In this document: positions 51,468-59,916 of the stretch, piece by piece
How the letters are laid out: every line of letters begins with the position of its first letter
Position numbering within the stretch: the first letter of the stretch is position 1
NCBI GenBank assembly: GCA_031082125.1
Contig: JAVHLM010000013.1
Span: forward strand, 1 to 64,000
Source: Candidatus Eremiobacterota bacterium
GTDB lineage: Bacteria; Vulcanimicrobiota; CADAWZ01; Ess09-12
Reading direction: 5' to 3'
DNA: 64,000 nt
The notes under the pieces: model-generated
Told to the model about the DNA's origin: nothing
Database searches by the model: none
Seen by the model: only the letters and a program-made list of their open reading frames with translations
Made by a program: the position numbers and the translations under genes

Positions 51468-52565
51468 TTGACAATTCAGAACATTTCTCCTGACGAACGA
51501 TTATTGCTTGAGCTCCTCAAAAGAGTCGTGCAGCAGAATGCCACGGATTTGCACCTGTCAGGCGGCTCCCCTCCCATTCTGAGAATCATGGGCGAGCTCG
51601 TGCCCCTCACTCCCCTTGGCCCTATAAGCCCTGAAAAGATTCAGAAGATGATTTTCTCCATCATGTCCGGCTACCAGAACGAGGATTTCATCAACAAGAA
51701 GGAGCTTGATTTCTCCTATGAAGGCAAGGGACTGGGACGTTTCAGGATAAATGTCATGTTCGAGCGGAACTCCATAGGAGCTGTATTCAGGCGCATTCCC
51801 GACGATCCCTATTCAATCGACCAGCTCGGTGTTCCCAAGGTGATGAAAAAGCTCTGTGAAAAGAGAACAGGCCTTATTCTCGTCACCGGTCCTTCGGGGA
51901 GCGGGAAGTCCACCACGCTTGCCGCCTGCATCGATTACATCAATACCAACACCAATTGCCACATAGTGACTATTGAAGATCCCATAGAATACGTCCACAA
52001 AAACAAGAAAGCCCTCATACGCCAGAGAGAGGTGGGCCTTCACACGACATCATTCGCCTCGGCCCTGAGGCATTGCCTCAGGCAGGATCCCGATGTGATT
52101 CTCGTAGGCGAGATGCGTGATCTGGAGACCATGTTCACTACTCTATCAGCTGCAGAGACGGGACACCTTGTCTTCTCGACGCTTCACACGTCAGGTGCGG
52201 TTGAATGTATAAACCGCGTCGTTGATGTGTTCCCTGCCGATCAGCAGACCCAGGTGCGCATACAGCTTGCCACGAGCCTTGAGGGAGTGCTCTCGCAGAC
52301 TCTCATTCCGAAGGCGAAAGGCCACGGAATGGTGCTCTGCGTTGAGGTGATGGTGGCCACGCCTGCAGTAAGAAATATCATCAGGGAGGGCAGGCTTCAC
52401 ACCCTCAGAAACTGCATTGAGACAGGGTCGGAATACGGCATGCAGACCTTTGAGGTCTCTCTCAGGGACCTCTATCTCAAAGGCCTCGTGACCTATGAAA
52501 TGGCCCTCTCGAGGGCCCTTGACGTTGAAGCTTTCAAAAAGCTGACCGGAATGGGCATGGTCTGA
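51468..52565 (+). CDS. pilT: Type IV pilus retraction ATPase PilT
   Basis: The protein has 365 residues, the standard PilT length. It has Walker A GPSGSGKSTT, the Asp-box TIEDPIEYVH, Walker B QDPDVILVGEMRDLE, and the His-box TGHLVFSTLHTS. It drives pilus retraction for twitching movement. The start is TTG, with GGCGAGGG 7 bp upstream. No assembly ATPase (pilB) is in the window. It is coupled to the class II aldolase gene by a 1-base gap. Confidence 0.95.
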   Translation: MTIQNISPDERLLLELLKRVVQQNATDLHLSGGSPPILRIMGELVPLTPLGPISPEKIQKMIFSIMSGYQNEDFINKKELDFSYEGKGLGRFRINVMFERNSIGAVFRRIPDDPYSIDQLGVPKVMKKLCEKRTGLILVTGPSGSGKSTTLAACIDYINTNTNCHIVTIEDPIEYVHKNKKALIRQREVGLHTTSFASALRHCLRQDPDVILVGEMRDLETMFTTLSAAETGHLVFSTLHTSGAVECINRVVDVFPADQQTQVRIQLATSLEGVLSQTLIPKAKGHGMVLCVEVMVATPAVRNIIREGRLHTLRNCIETGSEYGMQTFEVSLRDLYLKGLVTYEMALSRALDVEAFKKLTGMGMV

Positions 52566-52566
52566 G

Positions 52567-53343
52567 ATGAACCCCCCCGAATCTTTTTCCTCTTCATACC
52601 TGGCGGAGCTTATTGCAGCGCGCCTCTCAGAGCTTCTGCAAAAGCCGGGCGTCCAGATCCCTGATGAGGCCTCCCGGCATGAGATAATTCATTCTGTCGC
52701 CTCAGCAGTGGCAGCAGCCCTCTGCGAAGAGGAGGAGAAGGCTGCCATTGTGAAAATCTGCCGCCGTCTCCATCACATGGGATATTTTGCCGGGACTTCA
52801 GGAAATGTGAGCGTCCGGCTCCCCGGCGGTGATATACTCGTGACGCCCTCAGGCGTCAACAAGAGCTCCCTGGCAAGCAGCGACATCGTGAGGCTGAGCC
52901 CCGGCGGTGCGGTGTGTGAGGGCACAGGAAAGCCATCATCTGAGACAAGGATGCACCTTTTCAGCTATGAGAGAAGACCAGATGTGCATGCCATAGTCCA
53001 TGCCCATCCTCCCTTTGCCACAGGCTTCGCCGCCGCAAGAGTGGCCCTTGACAGGCCCGTGCTCCCTGAGGCAATCCTTATACTGGGGAGCATACCGCTG
53101 GTGGAATATGGAACTCCCTCCACATGGGAGCTTCCTGAATCCCTTGCTCCCTATGTGGCCAATCATAATGCCTTCCTTCTGGCCAATCATGGCGCTCTCA
53201 CCTTCGGTGATGACGTGCACCAGGCCTCGCACAGAATGGAAACGCTGGAGCTTTTTGCCAACGTGATTCTTGTGGCCCGTCTTCTCGGGGGGGAGAAGCT
53301 TCTCAGTGCCGGTGAGCTGGAGAGGCTTGCCAGGATCCGCTAG
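52567..53343 (+). CDS. Class II aldolase/adducin family protein
   Basis: The protein has 258 residues. The core (about 60-255) has the zinc aldolase pattern: GNVSVRLPGGDILVTPSG, E126 in SSETRMH, and H145 and H147 in IVHAHPP, plus HNAFLLANHGAL. It resembles fuculose- or ribulose-phosphate aldolases/epimerases. The first 60 residues are an extra amphipathic helical segment (YLAELIAARLSELLQK). Start and stop positions overlap neighbours: 1 bp from pilT, and a 4-bp convergent overlap with the next gene. The substrate is unknown. Confidence 0.85.
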   Translation: MNPPESFSSSYLAELIAARLSELLQKPGVQIPDEASRHEIIHSVASAVAAALCEEEEKAAIVKICRRLHHMGYFAGTSGNVSVRLPGGDILVTPSGVNKSSLASSDIVRLSPGGAVCEGTGKPSSETRMHLFSYERRPDVHAIVHAHPPFATGFAAARVALDRPVLPEAILILGSIPLVEYGTPSTWELPESLAPYVANHNAFLLANHGALTFGDDVHQASHRMETLELFANVILVARLLGGEKLLSAGELERLARIR

Positions 53344-53846
53344 ACCTCAAGGGCTTCCATCAGCATGGTCTTCCTGCTCTCCTTGGCGAGCCTTATCACT
53401 TCAATGACAGTATTGAATTTGGGGAAGAAGAGGCTGTCAATTCTCACCATAATGTCTTTGCTGCCCAGCACTGCAGACTTGGTGAAACGGAAGCCCTTCT
53501 TGGGCGGCGCGAACATAAGGTTTTCCCAGTTCTCGGTGAAGTTGAGCCTGCCTTTTTGATAGGCTATGTTGAGGGGCGTTATCACTATGAACTGGTTCAA
53601 TCCCCTGCTGATGATCATTGCCAGAAATAGGAGCAGGATGACGCCGAAGGCTACAGGAAAATATCCGAAAAGGTAGCAGTCGGTGGTGGCACCGAAGCCA
53701 ATCTCCGTAAAGAATCTTATCCTGGAGATCCCGTACAGGATGAGATAGGCAGATATGGAGATGGTGAACGCGCTCATTATGGCCAACTGAATGGTCAGCC
53801 CCGATCTGAAAGTCTTTCTTCTCTGCACTGGTTTCTTTAAAGCCAT
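53340..53846 (-). CDS. PH-like membrane protein with two helices
   Basis: The protein has 168 residues if started at ATG 53846 (26 codons earlier is possible at 53924). Two transmembrane helices (about 15-38 and 55-80) lead to a C-terminal region FIVITPLNIAYQKGRLNF and an acidic-basic tail, as in YcxB/PH-like small membrane proteins. No enzymatic motif. The 3' end overlaps the aldolase gene. Confidence 0.6.
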   Translation of the reverse strand: MALKKPVQRRKTFRSGLTIQLAIMSAFTISISAYLILYGISRIRFFTEIGFGATTDCYLFGYFPVAFGVILLLFLAMIISRGLNQFIVITPLNIAYQKGRLNFTENWENLMFAPPKKGFRFTKSAVLGSKDIMVRIDSLFFPKFNTVIEVIRLAKESRKTMLMEALEV

Positions 53847-54010
53847 TGCCTCACCGCCACAGCAGGATCTTCCCCGATTCCGCATCCCGGGATTATATAT
53901 TGAACTCGAAGTTATATATTTCATTGAGAAGGAAAAAAAACCTCCCGCTCATACCGGGCAGAAAAGGAAAACTGCCGGGAACTTCTCGAATATTTATGAT
54001 AAGCCTTTTT

Positions 54011-54060
54011 GTGCTCCAGAGCATAACTGGCGCCATCATTATACTTGAGAGCATAATGTG
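54011..54060 (+). repeat. Dispersed intergenic repeat, copy d
   Basis: GTGCTCCAGAGCATAACTGG (54011-54030), then CGCCATCATT (54031-54040), then a second half-site ATACTTGAGAGCATAATG (54041-54058). This is the most complete copy and lies 48-97 bp upstream of the next start. Confidence 0.6.
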
Positions 54061-54107
54061 CGTCAGTATGAGCAGTTTATGCATAAAATCGCTTGAGGGG
54101 TGTTTTT

Positions 54108-55196
54108 ATGAAGAAAATGAGTCCCTGGCCATGCCAGTATGGGAATTCCCAGGCACGAAACCAGGCTTCTGCCGCGGGGCCGAGGAGAGGACTTGTCACC
54201 GCGCAGTGCACTTTTGAAAACGGAGTTTTTTACACTCCTCTTATCGGCGAGAATGATGAAATCGTGATAGCCCTCAGGGAATCCATCATTATGCTGGACA
54301 GGCATCTCAAGAGGAAGTGGGAGAAGGATCTCTGTTCTCCCCGCACCCTGGCTTTCTGGGGCAAGGGAAAGCTGGTCATAGGGTGCACAGACGGCCTTGC
54401 CCATATTGACAGTTCAAAGAAACTGACCATCCTTCCCCTTCCCGATGAGTTCAAGAAGGGTTCCCTCACTCCCTTCATTCACATAGTGGCAGGTCCCTCC
54501 AATAACCTCTATGCCCTCACCGGAGACGCCGTGTTCTGCATGAACGAGGATTTTGAGATTCTCTGGAGTGAGAACCTGGCGGCCCGCTTCGGGCTCTTCG
54601 GAGGCTGGAGGATGGCCCTCAGCAAAGGCGGCCAGGTCTTCATTTCCGGGGCCTTTTCCTGGTCCACCGAAGATGAGAGCAAGGAGTATGCAGGTTACCT
54701 GGCGGCCCTGAGCGAAAAAGGAGAGTTTCTGTGGCAGAAGAACCACGATCTTGATTCCCTTCCTACATCGAGCGGCATCTCCCTGAGACTTACCACATCG
54801 GACTCGGAACTGTGGCTTTCCGATGCCGGCGCTGCCTGTTATGACTTTGACGGGAACCTGCGCTGGAGAGATCAGGACGAGGAGAAAATAGCTTTCGTGC
54901 AGGCAATAAGCAATGATAACCAGGCTGTCCTCACGAGAAAAGAGGAAGTGTTTTCCCTCTCCTCACAGAATAATTTCCACGAGCATCATATTGCCATGCT
55001 CAATGGATGGCCCCACGAAATGGTAATGGACAGCGAGAGAGTCCTCTATATTCTCACGAGCGAAGGACTTGAAGGGTGGTCATATTCCGGCGAGCAGATT
55101 TTTGAGATAAAGGGCATTATCGGTGACAGGATTTCCATCGGCAACGGATATCTTGTAGTCAGCTCCCGGCGCGGCAAGATTACCGTTGTTGAGTGA
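54108..55196 (+). CDS. Beta-propeller-like protein of unknown function
   Basis: The protein has 362 residues without signal peptide. Repeated segments such as ALRESIIMLDRHLKRKWEKD, FCMNEDFEILWSENLAARFG, LAALSEKGEFLWQKN and CYDFDGNLRWRDQDEEKI resemble PQQ-like beta-propeller blades. No quinone ligands are seen, so it is probably a scaffold or intracellular sensor. Start ATG 54108 has GAGGGG 7 bp upstream; a TTG 15 bp earlier is in frame. It lies directly downstream of copy d of the intergenic repeat. Confidence 0.65.
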   Translation: MKKMSPWPCQYGNSQARNQASAAGPRRGLVTAQCTFENGVFYTPLIGENDEIVIALRESIIMLDRHLKRKWEKDLCSPRTLAFWGKGKLVIGCTDGLAHIDSSKKLTILPLPDEFKKGSLTPFIHIVAGPSNNLYALTGDAVFCMNEDFEILWSENLAARFGLFGGWRMALSKGGQVFISGAFSWSTEDESKEYAGYLAALSEKGEFLWQKNHDLDSLPTSSGISLRLTTSDSELWLSDAGAACYDFDGNLRWRDQDEEKIAFVQAISNDNQAVLTRKEEVFSLSSQNNFHEHHIAMLNGWPHEMVMDSERVLYILTSEGLEGWSYSGEQIFEIKGIIGDRISIGNGYLVVSSRRGKITVVE

Positions 55197-55272
55197 AATG
55201 TGGCTTTAAAGAAAGATTTCCCCGGGGCCGCACTCCCAAAGACGTCATGAAATAAAGTAAGAGGTGAGCACT

Positions 55273-55869
55273 ATGAAAAAAGCTGGACTGATGATCGTCA
55301 TTCTGGGCTTTCTGATGATTTTTGCGGCAGCTTCGGTAACGCCTGCTGCCGCGGCAGATGACTATCTCTGGACCAATGAATCCGCAATGACCCGTTTCCT
55401 GGCAAAGTATTACCATATCGATCCGATCGTGGTAATCTCCCTGGGGCAGCGGATGAATTTCCCTGATGACGTGTCGGTGGCGATATATCTCGCAAAAGCC
55501 GCCGAGAGGAGCCCCATGGAGTTTCTGGAGCCGAGGATCTCCAAGAAGAGCTGGATGGAGATAACGGGGCTCCTGAAGCTCGATCCCGTCATACTGTTCA
55601 CTGCCCTTCCCCCCAAAACGCCGGTCCCAGAGGTGTTCAAGCATGCATACCAGGAGTACAACAAGCACCAGAAGGATTCTGCATATCCGATAATCCTTTA
55701 TGACAAAGAGTTCAGGAATCTCGTGCAGCTCAAGCTTATGACAGATGCATTTAAAAAGCCGCCGCAGGATGTCATGAAGGCGGTGAGCCAGGGGAAGAGC
55801 TTCACCTCCCTTATCCTGGCAGAGTTGAGCAGCAAAGATGACAAGGGAAGCAGGAACGAGGACCAATGA
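55273..55869 (+). CDS. Exported protein of unknown function
   Basis: The protein has 198 residues. A signal peptide (1-27, ending AAAA) is followed by a helical domain with LAKYYHIDPIVVISLGQRMN and VFKHAYQEYNKHQ. No family is recognised. The sequence AGAGGTGAG precedes ATG 55273; a GTG 9 bp earlier is possible. Its stop overlaps the OPT transporter start, so they are coupled and it may be an accessory to transport. Confidence 0.65.
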   Translation: MKKAGLMIVILGFLMIFAAASVTPAAAADDYLWTNESAMTRFLAKYYHIDPIVVISLGQRMNFPDDVSVAIYLAKAAERSPMEFLEPRISKKSWMEITGLLKLDPVILFTALPPKTPVPEVFKHAYQEYNKHQKDSAYPIILYDKEFRNLVQLKLMTDAFKKPPQDVMKAVSQGKSFTSLILAELSSKDDKGSRNEDQ

Positions 55870-57812
55870 GCAGTTCAGAGCATCACCAGACCCCCGGGGA
55901 TTTGGATGAAAAGACCGGCGATGCCACAGATGCGGGCGGCGGGGAAAAGAATTTCGTCATTGAAAAAGTCCCCTCAATGGATTTTACCGGCATGTCTCCC
56001 GACGAGATAGAGAATTACTGGGTGAAGCATATTTACAAGGGCGACAAGGAGCGGCAGCTCACTTTCAGATCGGTCCTCATGGGCATGCTGCTGGGAGGGA
56101 TCATGTCCCTCTCAAACCTCTATGTGGGCCTCAAAACAGGGTGGGGCATAGGAGTGGCCATCACGTCCTGCATACTTGCCTTCAGCATCTTCAAGGCTCT
56201 CCAGAGGCTTCTTCCGTTCTGGATAAAACAAGAATTCACCGTCCTTGAGAACAACATGATGCAGTCAGCAGCATCAGCGGCAGGATATATGACATCGGCG
56301 GGGCTTGTTTCGGCCATTCCCGCTCTTATGATGCTCACAGGCCAGACCATGTCTCCCCTCGAGCTTATCCTTTGGCTTGCCGCAGTGAGTTTTCTCGGGT
56401 GTATCATGGCCATTCCCATGAAGCGGCAGATGATTAACGTGGAGCAGCTCAAGTTTCCCAGCGGCATTGCTGCGGCGGAGACGCTTCAGAGCATGCATGC
56501 CCACGGCGGAGAGGCTGCCCTCAAGGCCAGGACGCTTGGTCTCTCGGCAATAGTGGGAGTTCTGGTGGCATGGTTCCGTGACGGCAAAGTTGCCTGGATG
56601 AAGGGCCTCAATATCCCGGGAATGTTCCCCCTTCCCTTTTCCATATTCGGCGTCCCCTGCAGCAAGCTCACCATAGGATTCGAGGGGAGCCTCATCATGA
56701 TAGGCGCCGGTGCCATCATCGGCCTGAAGGTCACCATCAGCATGCTGGCAGGTGCCGTGATCAATTATATCCTGCTGGCCCCCTTCCTGATAAAGTCCGG
56801 CGTGATAAAGGAGGCGGCAGGCTACAGGGAGATCGTGAAGTGGAGCCTCTGGCCCGGCGTGGCCCTGATGCTTACCTCCTCCCTTGTCACTTTTGCCCTC
56901 AACTGGAAGGTTCTGGCCCGGGCTTTCAAGGGGTTGGGCGCCATGTTCGGAGGAGCCAGGAAGGGCGATGAGGATCCCATAGAGCGCGTTGAATCCCCCA
57001 TGTCGTGGTTCATCATAGGGGTCATTGTAGTGGGTGCTTACTGCGTGTATCTCCAGACCACAATGTTTCAGATACACTGGTGGATGGGTGTGCTTGCCGT
57101 GCTTCTCTCCTTTGTGCTCTCCATTGTGGCCTGCAGGGCGAGCGGCGAGACCGATATCAATCCCATCGGGGCCATGGGAAAAATCACGCAGCTCACTTAC
57201 GGGGTGATTGCACCCGGGAACGTGACGGCAAACCTCATGACGGCATCAATCACCTCGGGAGCGGCCTCACACTCAGCCGATCTTCTCTCTGATCTCAAGA
57301 GCGGCTATATCCTTGGAGCAAACGCGCGTATGCAGTTCATCGCCCAGTTTTTTGGCATTATCGCAGGGGCCCTTTTTTCGGTGCCGGTATACAACCTGCT
57401 TGTTCCCAACGCGAGTGTTCTCGGCACAGACAAGATACCCGCCCCGGCGGCGCAGGTATGGAAAGGCGTGGCGGAGCTTCTCTCCAAGGGTATTGAATCA
57501 CTGCCACCCTCGGCCCTTTTCGCCGTCAAGATAGCGGCGGTGCTCGGCGTGGCACTGGCCCTCCTGGAATGGTATGTGCCGAAATCAAGAAAATACCTCC
57601 CCTCGGCAGCGGGCCTCGGAATGGCTTTCGTAATTCCCTTCTTCAACAGTTTCTCGATGTTCATCGGCGCCGTCATCGCCTATCTTTATCACCGGTATTA
57701 TCGCAGCGCTGCCAGGATGTACACCATACCCATAAGCTCCGGCCTTATAGCGGGGGAGAGCCTCATGGGAATTGTCATCGCGGCGCTCACCATGCTCAAT
57801 ATAATAAGATGA
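55866..57812 (+). CDS. OPT family oligopeptide transporter
   Basis: The protein has 648 residues. A hydrophilic N terminus (1-55) and about 14-16 transmembrane segments match the OPT group of proton-coupled peptide or metal-chelate transporters. Conserved patches include SLSNLYVGLKTGWG near 80, KFPSGIAAAETLQ near 200 and GNVTANLMTASITSGAASH near 460. The substrate is unknown. The start overlaps the preceding gene by 4 bp, and its stop overlaps the SGNH gene (ATGA). Confidence 0.9.
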   Translation: MSSSEHHQTPGDLDEKTGDATDAGGGEKNFVIEKVPSMDFTGMSPDEIENYWVKHIYKGDKERQLTFRSVLMGMLLGGIMSLSNLYVGLKTGWGIGVAITSCILAFSIFKALQRLLPFWIKQEFTVLENNMMQSAASAAGYMTSAGLVSAIPALMMLTGQTMSPLELILWLAAVSFLGCIMAIPMKRQMINVEQLKFPSGIAAAETLQSMHAHGGEAALKARTLGLSAIVGVLVAWFRDGKVAWMKGLNIPGMFPLPFSIFGVPCSKLTIGFEGSLIMIGAGAIIGLKVTISMLAGAVINYILLAPFLIKSGVIKEAAGYREIVKWSLWPGVALMLTSSLVTFALNWKVLARAFKGLGAMFGGARKGDEDPIERVESPMSWFIIGVIVVGAYCVYLQTTMFQIHWWMGVLAVLLSFVLSIVACRASGETDINPIGAMGKITQLTYGVIAPGNVTANLMTASITSGAASHSADLLSDLKSGYILGANARMQFIAQFFGIIAGALFSVPVYNLLVPNASVLGTDKIPAPAAQVWKGVAELLSKGIESLPPSALFAVKIAAVLGVALALLEWYVPKSRKYLPSAAGLGMAFVIPFFNSFSMFIGAVIAYLYHRYYRSAARMYTIPISSGLIAGESLMGIVIAALTMLNIIR

Positions 57813-59017
57813 AGTGCCCCGCCAGGTTCCGGCGCCTTTTTCTCTTGCTCTGCATCCTCCTCGCATGGTGTATTGTGATGGAGTTCGCGGTGCGGTTCAC
57901 AGGGAAGCACGATATGAACGGCAACTTCTTTTTCAGGAACAGAAGGCTCAGGCCCTACCGGCTCCCTCTTGTCAGCACTGGTGAGGCCCTTGAGGCATTC
58001 CGGTCAGGCCGGAAAACCTATATCATATACGACGCCGCAACAGGATGGGCGATAAGGCCCTCGTATGGAGCGGATACTTCGCTCTATTGCAGCAGTGATG
58101 AGGGGATCCGCGTGGGTTCTGAAAAGACGAGGTTTTCCAGGGCTCCCGGCAAAGGGATAGTAAGGATTGCCCTCTTCGGCGACTCCTTCATTCACGGGAA
58201 CGAGGTGAGCTTCAGCGGCTCACTGGGCTCCCATCTTGAGAAAAAAATGAACACACAGGGGGGCACGGCGGAAGTGATGAACTTCGGGGTGCCGGGATAC
58301 GGCATAGACCAGGCATACCTGCGCTATCTTCACAAGGGGAGGCAGTTCGTGCCCCCCGTGGTCATCCTTGGCCTTCAATGTGAGAATATCAAGAGAGATG
58401 TCAACATGTTGTGCCCCCTTTACAACCCATTCGCCTTTCTGCCCTTTACCAAGCCGAGGTACCTCGCCATGGGGGAAGGGCTCGAACTGCTGAATTCTCC
58501 CCCTCTCCCCCAGGATAAGGTGATGCCCCTCCTCCAGAATATGGCATCGTGGGACCTGGCTCCCCATGAGTTCTGGTGGAACAAAGAGGATTATAAGGAG
58601 ACGCTTCTTACAAAAAGCAGGTTCATCTCATTACTGATAAGCCTCACTTCTTCAGAGGAGAGCTTTTACAGGCTCAGGAATGAACCTGTGGCGGTCTCGC
58701 TGAAGATCATCGATCTTTTCAGGAGTGAGGTGGAATCACAGGGAGCCGCTTTCCTGATTGTCCATCTCCCCACAAGGCAGGATATTGACTTCTCAAGGAA
58801 GGGCAGTAAGCTTCTCTGCAGGGACTTTATCAAGGCCCTCGAGGAGAAAAACACCGTTCTGAAGCCTGAGGCTCTCCTTGTCAAGGAGAAGACTGCGGAC
58901 CTTTTCTGCCAGGGGGGCCATTACACTTCAAAAGGAAACGAGATAATCGCGCAGTCCATAGCAGAGCATCTCGAGAAGACAGGCAGCCTCAAATCCCGCG
59001 CTCCAAAACAAAACTAG
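57809..59017 (+). CDS. SGNH/GDSL-type hydrolase with N-terminal anchor
   Basis: The protein has 402 residues. A hydrophobic segment (about 8-27) anchors or exports it. The SGNH block I is IALFGDSFIHGNE (nucleophile Ser), block II is FGVPGYGIDQAYLRY, and the catalytic His is in GGHYTSKGNEIIA. Such enzymes are esterases, often acetyl-removing on surface polysaccharides. The start overlaps the OPT stop. The last codons and stop (RAPKQN, TAG) lie within a copy of the dispersed repeat. Confidence 0.82.
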   Translation: MKCPARFRRLFLLLCILLAWCIVMEFAVRFTGKHDMNGNFFFRNRRLRPYRLPLVSTGEALEAFRSGRKTYIIYDAATGWAIRPSYGADTSLYCSSDEGIRVGSEKTRFSRAPGKGIVRIALFGDSFIHGNEVSFSGSLGSHLEKKMNTQGGTAEVMNFGVPGYGIDQAYLRYLHKGRQFVPPVVILGLQCENIKRDVNMLCPLYNPFAFLPFTKPRYLAMGEGLELLNSPPLPQDKVMPLLQNMASWDLAPHEFWWNKEDYKETLLTKSRFISLLISLTSSEESFYRLRNEPVAVSLKIIDLFRSEVESQGAAFLIVHLPTRQDIDFSRKGSKLLCRDFIKALEEKNTVLKPEALLVKEKTADLFCQGGHYTSKGNEIIAQSIAEHLEKTGSLKSRAPKQN

Positions 59018-59040
59018 CGCCATCACGGGAGATGGCGCCA
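59001..59040 (+). repeat. Dispersed intergenic repeat, copy e, and hairpin
   Basis: GCGCTCCAAAACAAAACTAG (58999-59018 region) and CGCCATCAC resemble copy d in 22 of 29 positions. GCGCCATC and GATGGCGC (59017-59039) form an 8-bp stem with loop ACGGGA. No T tract. It lies between convergent genes, so it may still act as a terminator. Confidence 0.4.
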
Positions 59041-59066
59041 GCATTATGGGCATTCAGGCAGTCCTG

Positions 59067-59894
59067 CTATTTCTTGGCGAGGGGGCTCTCCTCGGAGTTA
59101 ATCATCTCGGTGATCTCATCCAGGAAATGAGCAATCCAGACATTCAGGCCCGGCGTGTACGACGGCATATCCTCAATGAAGAAATCCTCAAAGATGAGCT
59201 TTCTCATCTGGTCATCGAGGCCGTACTGGATATCGATGAGGATGGATATTATGGAGGATACGTCGCCGTCAGGGGCCTTTTCCAGTCGCATGCGGGACCG
59301 CAGGAACTGGATGCATTCAAGATAGACCTCGCTGATTTTCTTTGCAAGCTTCTTCGACACCTGCTCCGAGATCCTCACGTCGTCGCGGAGCCTTACGCGG
59401 AGGTTCTCCTCGAGGGCTTCCCTGTCTGCCGTAAAGGCTTCCCTCATCAGGTCCTGTGTTTCATCGTGGGAGGTGCTCTCTTCAGCGGGTTTTGAAGTCG
59501 AGGGGGCGCTCTCCTCTGCAGAGGGCTCCTCTTCCTCCTCCTCCTCCTCCTCGTTATACTCCTCGCTTTCAAAAGCCTCTTCAAGATTTTCTATCAGGAT
59601 CTCCAGTGGCTCGGAAACCTCCCTTATCGTCAATGAAATGGTCCTGCAGGTGTCCTTGAGGTAGAGGATGTACTTCAGGTGGCTTTCCCATTCACTTTCC
59701 GGGATCTGGAGGAACCTGTCCACGAAGTTGATGTAATCGGTGACAAGTGATGAGACATGGCTGATATAGTAAGAGGGGCGGATAATCGCCAGTGAGTTTA
59801 TCTTGGTGGTGGCAACCTTCTTGTAGATTTTTGCCGAGATGTCAGCTGTTGATACCTGTTCTGCTACCTTTTTCTTGATTTCTTCCCAAGTCAT
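59067..59894 (-). CDS. Acidic helical protein of unknown function
   Basis: The protein has 275 residues without signal peptide. Two helical halves are linked by an acidic, disordered segment rich in Glu (about 117-155, with EEEEEEEEE runs). ATG 59894 is taken because GAAAGGATG is about 12 bp upstream and an upstream Met frame overlaps the next gene. No family is recognised. It may be a cytosolic adaptor. It follows the 944-aa gene by 22 bp and probably shares its mRNA. Confidence 0.6.
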   Translation of the reverse strand: MTWEEIKKKVAEQVSTADISAKIYKKVATTKINSLAIIRPSYYISHVSSLVTDYINFVDRFLQIPESEWESHLKYILYLKDTCRTISLTIREVSEPLEILIENLEEAFESEEYNEEEEEEEEEPSAEESAPSTSKPAEESTSHDETQDLMREAFTADREALEENLRVRLRDDVRISEQVSKKLAKKISEVYLECIQFLRSRMRLEKAPDGDVSSIISILIDIQYGLDDQMRKLIFEDFFIEDMPSYTPGLNVWIAHFLDEITEMINSEESPLAKK

Positions 59895-59916
59895 AATAAA
59901 ATCACATCCTTTCTCG

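Noticed and set aside
57569-57808. Longer start for the SGNH gene
   Set aside because: It overlaps the OPT transporter. ATG 57809 in ATGA fits a coupled start and a hydrophobic N terminus.
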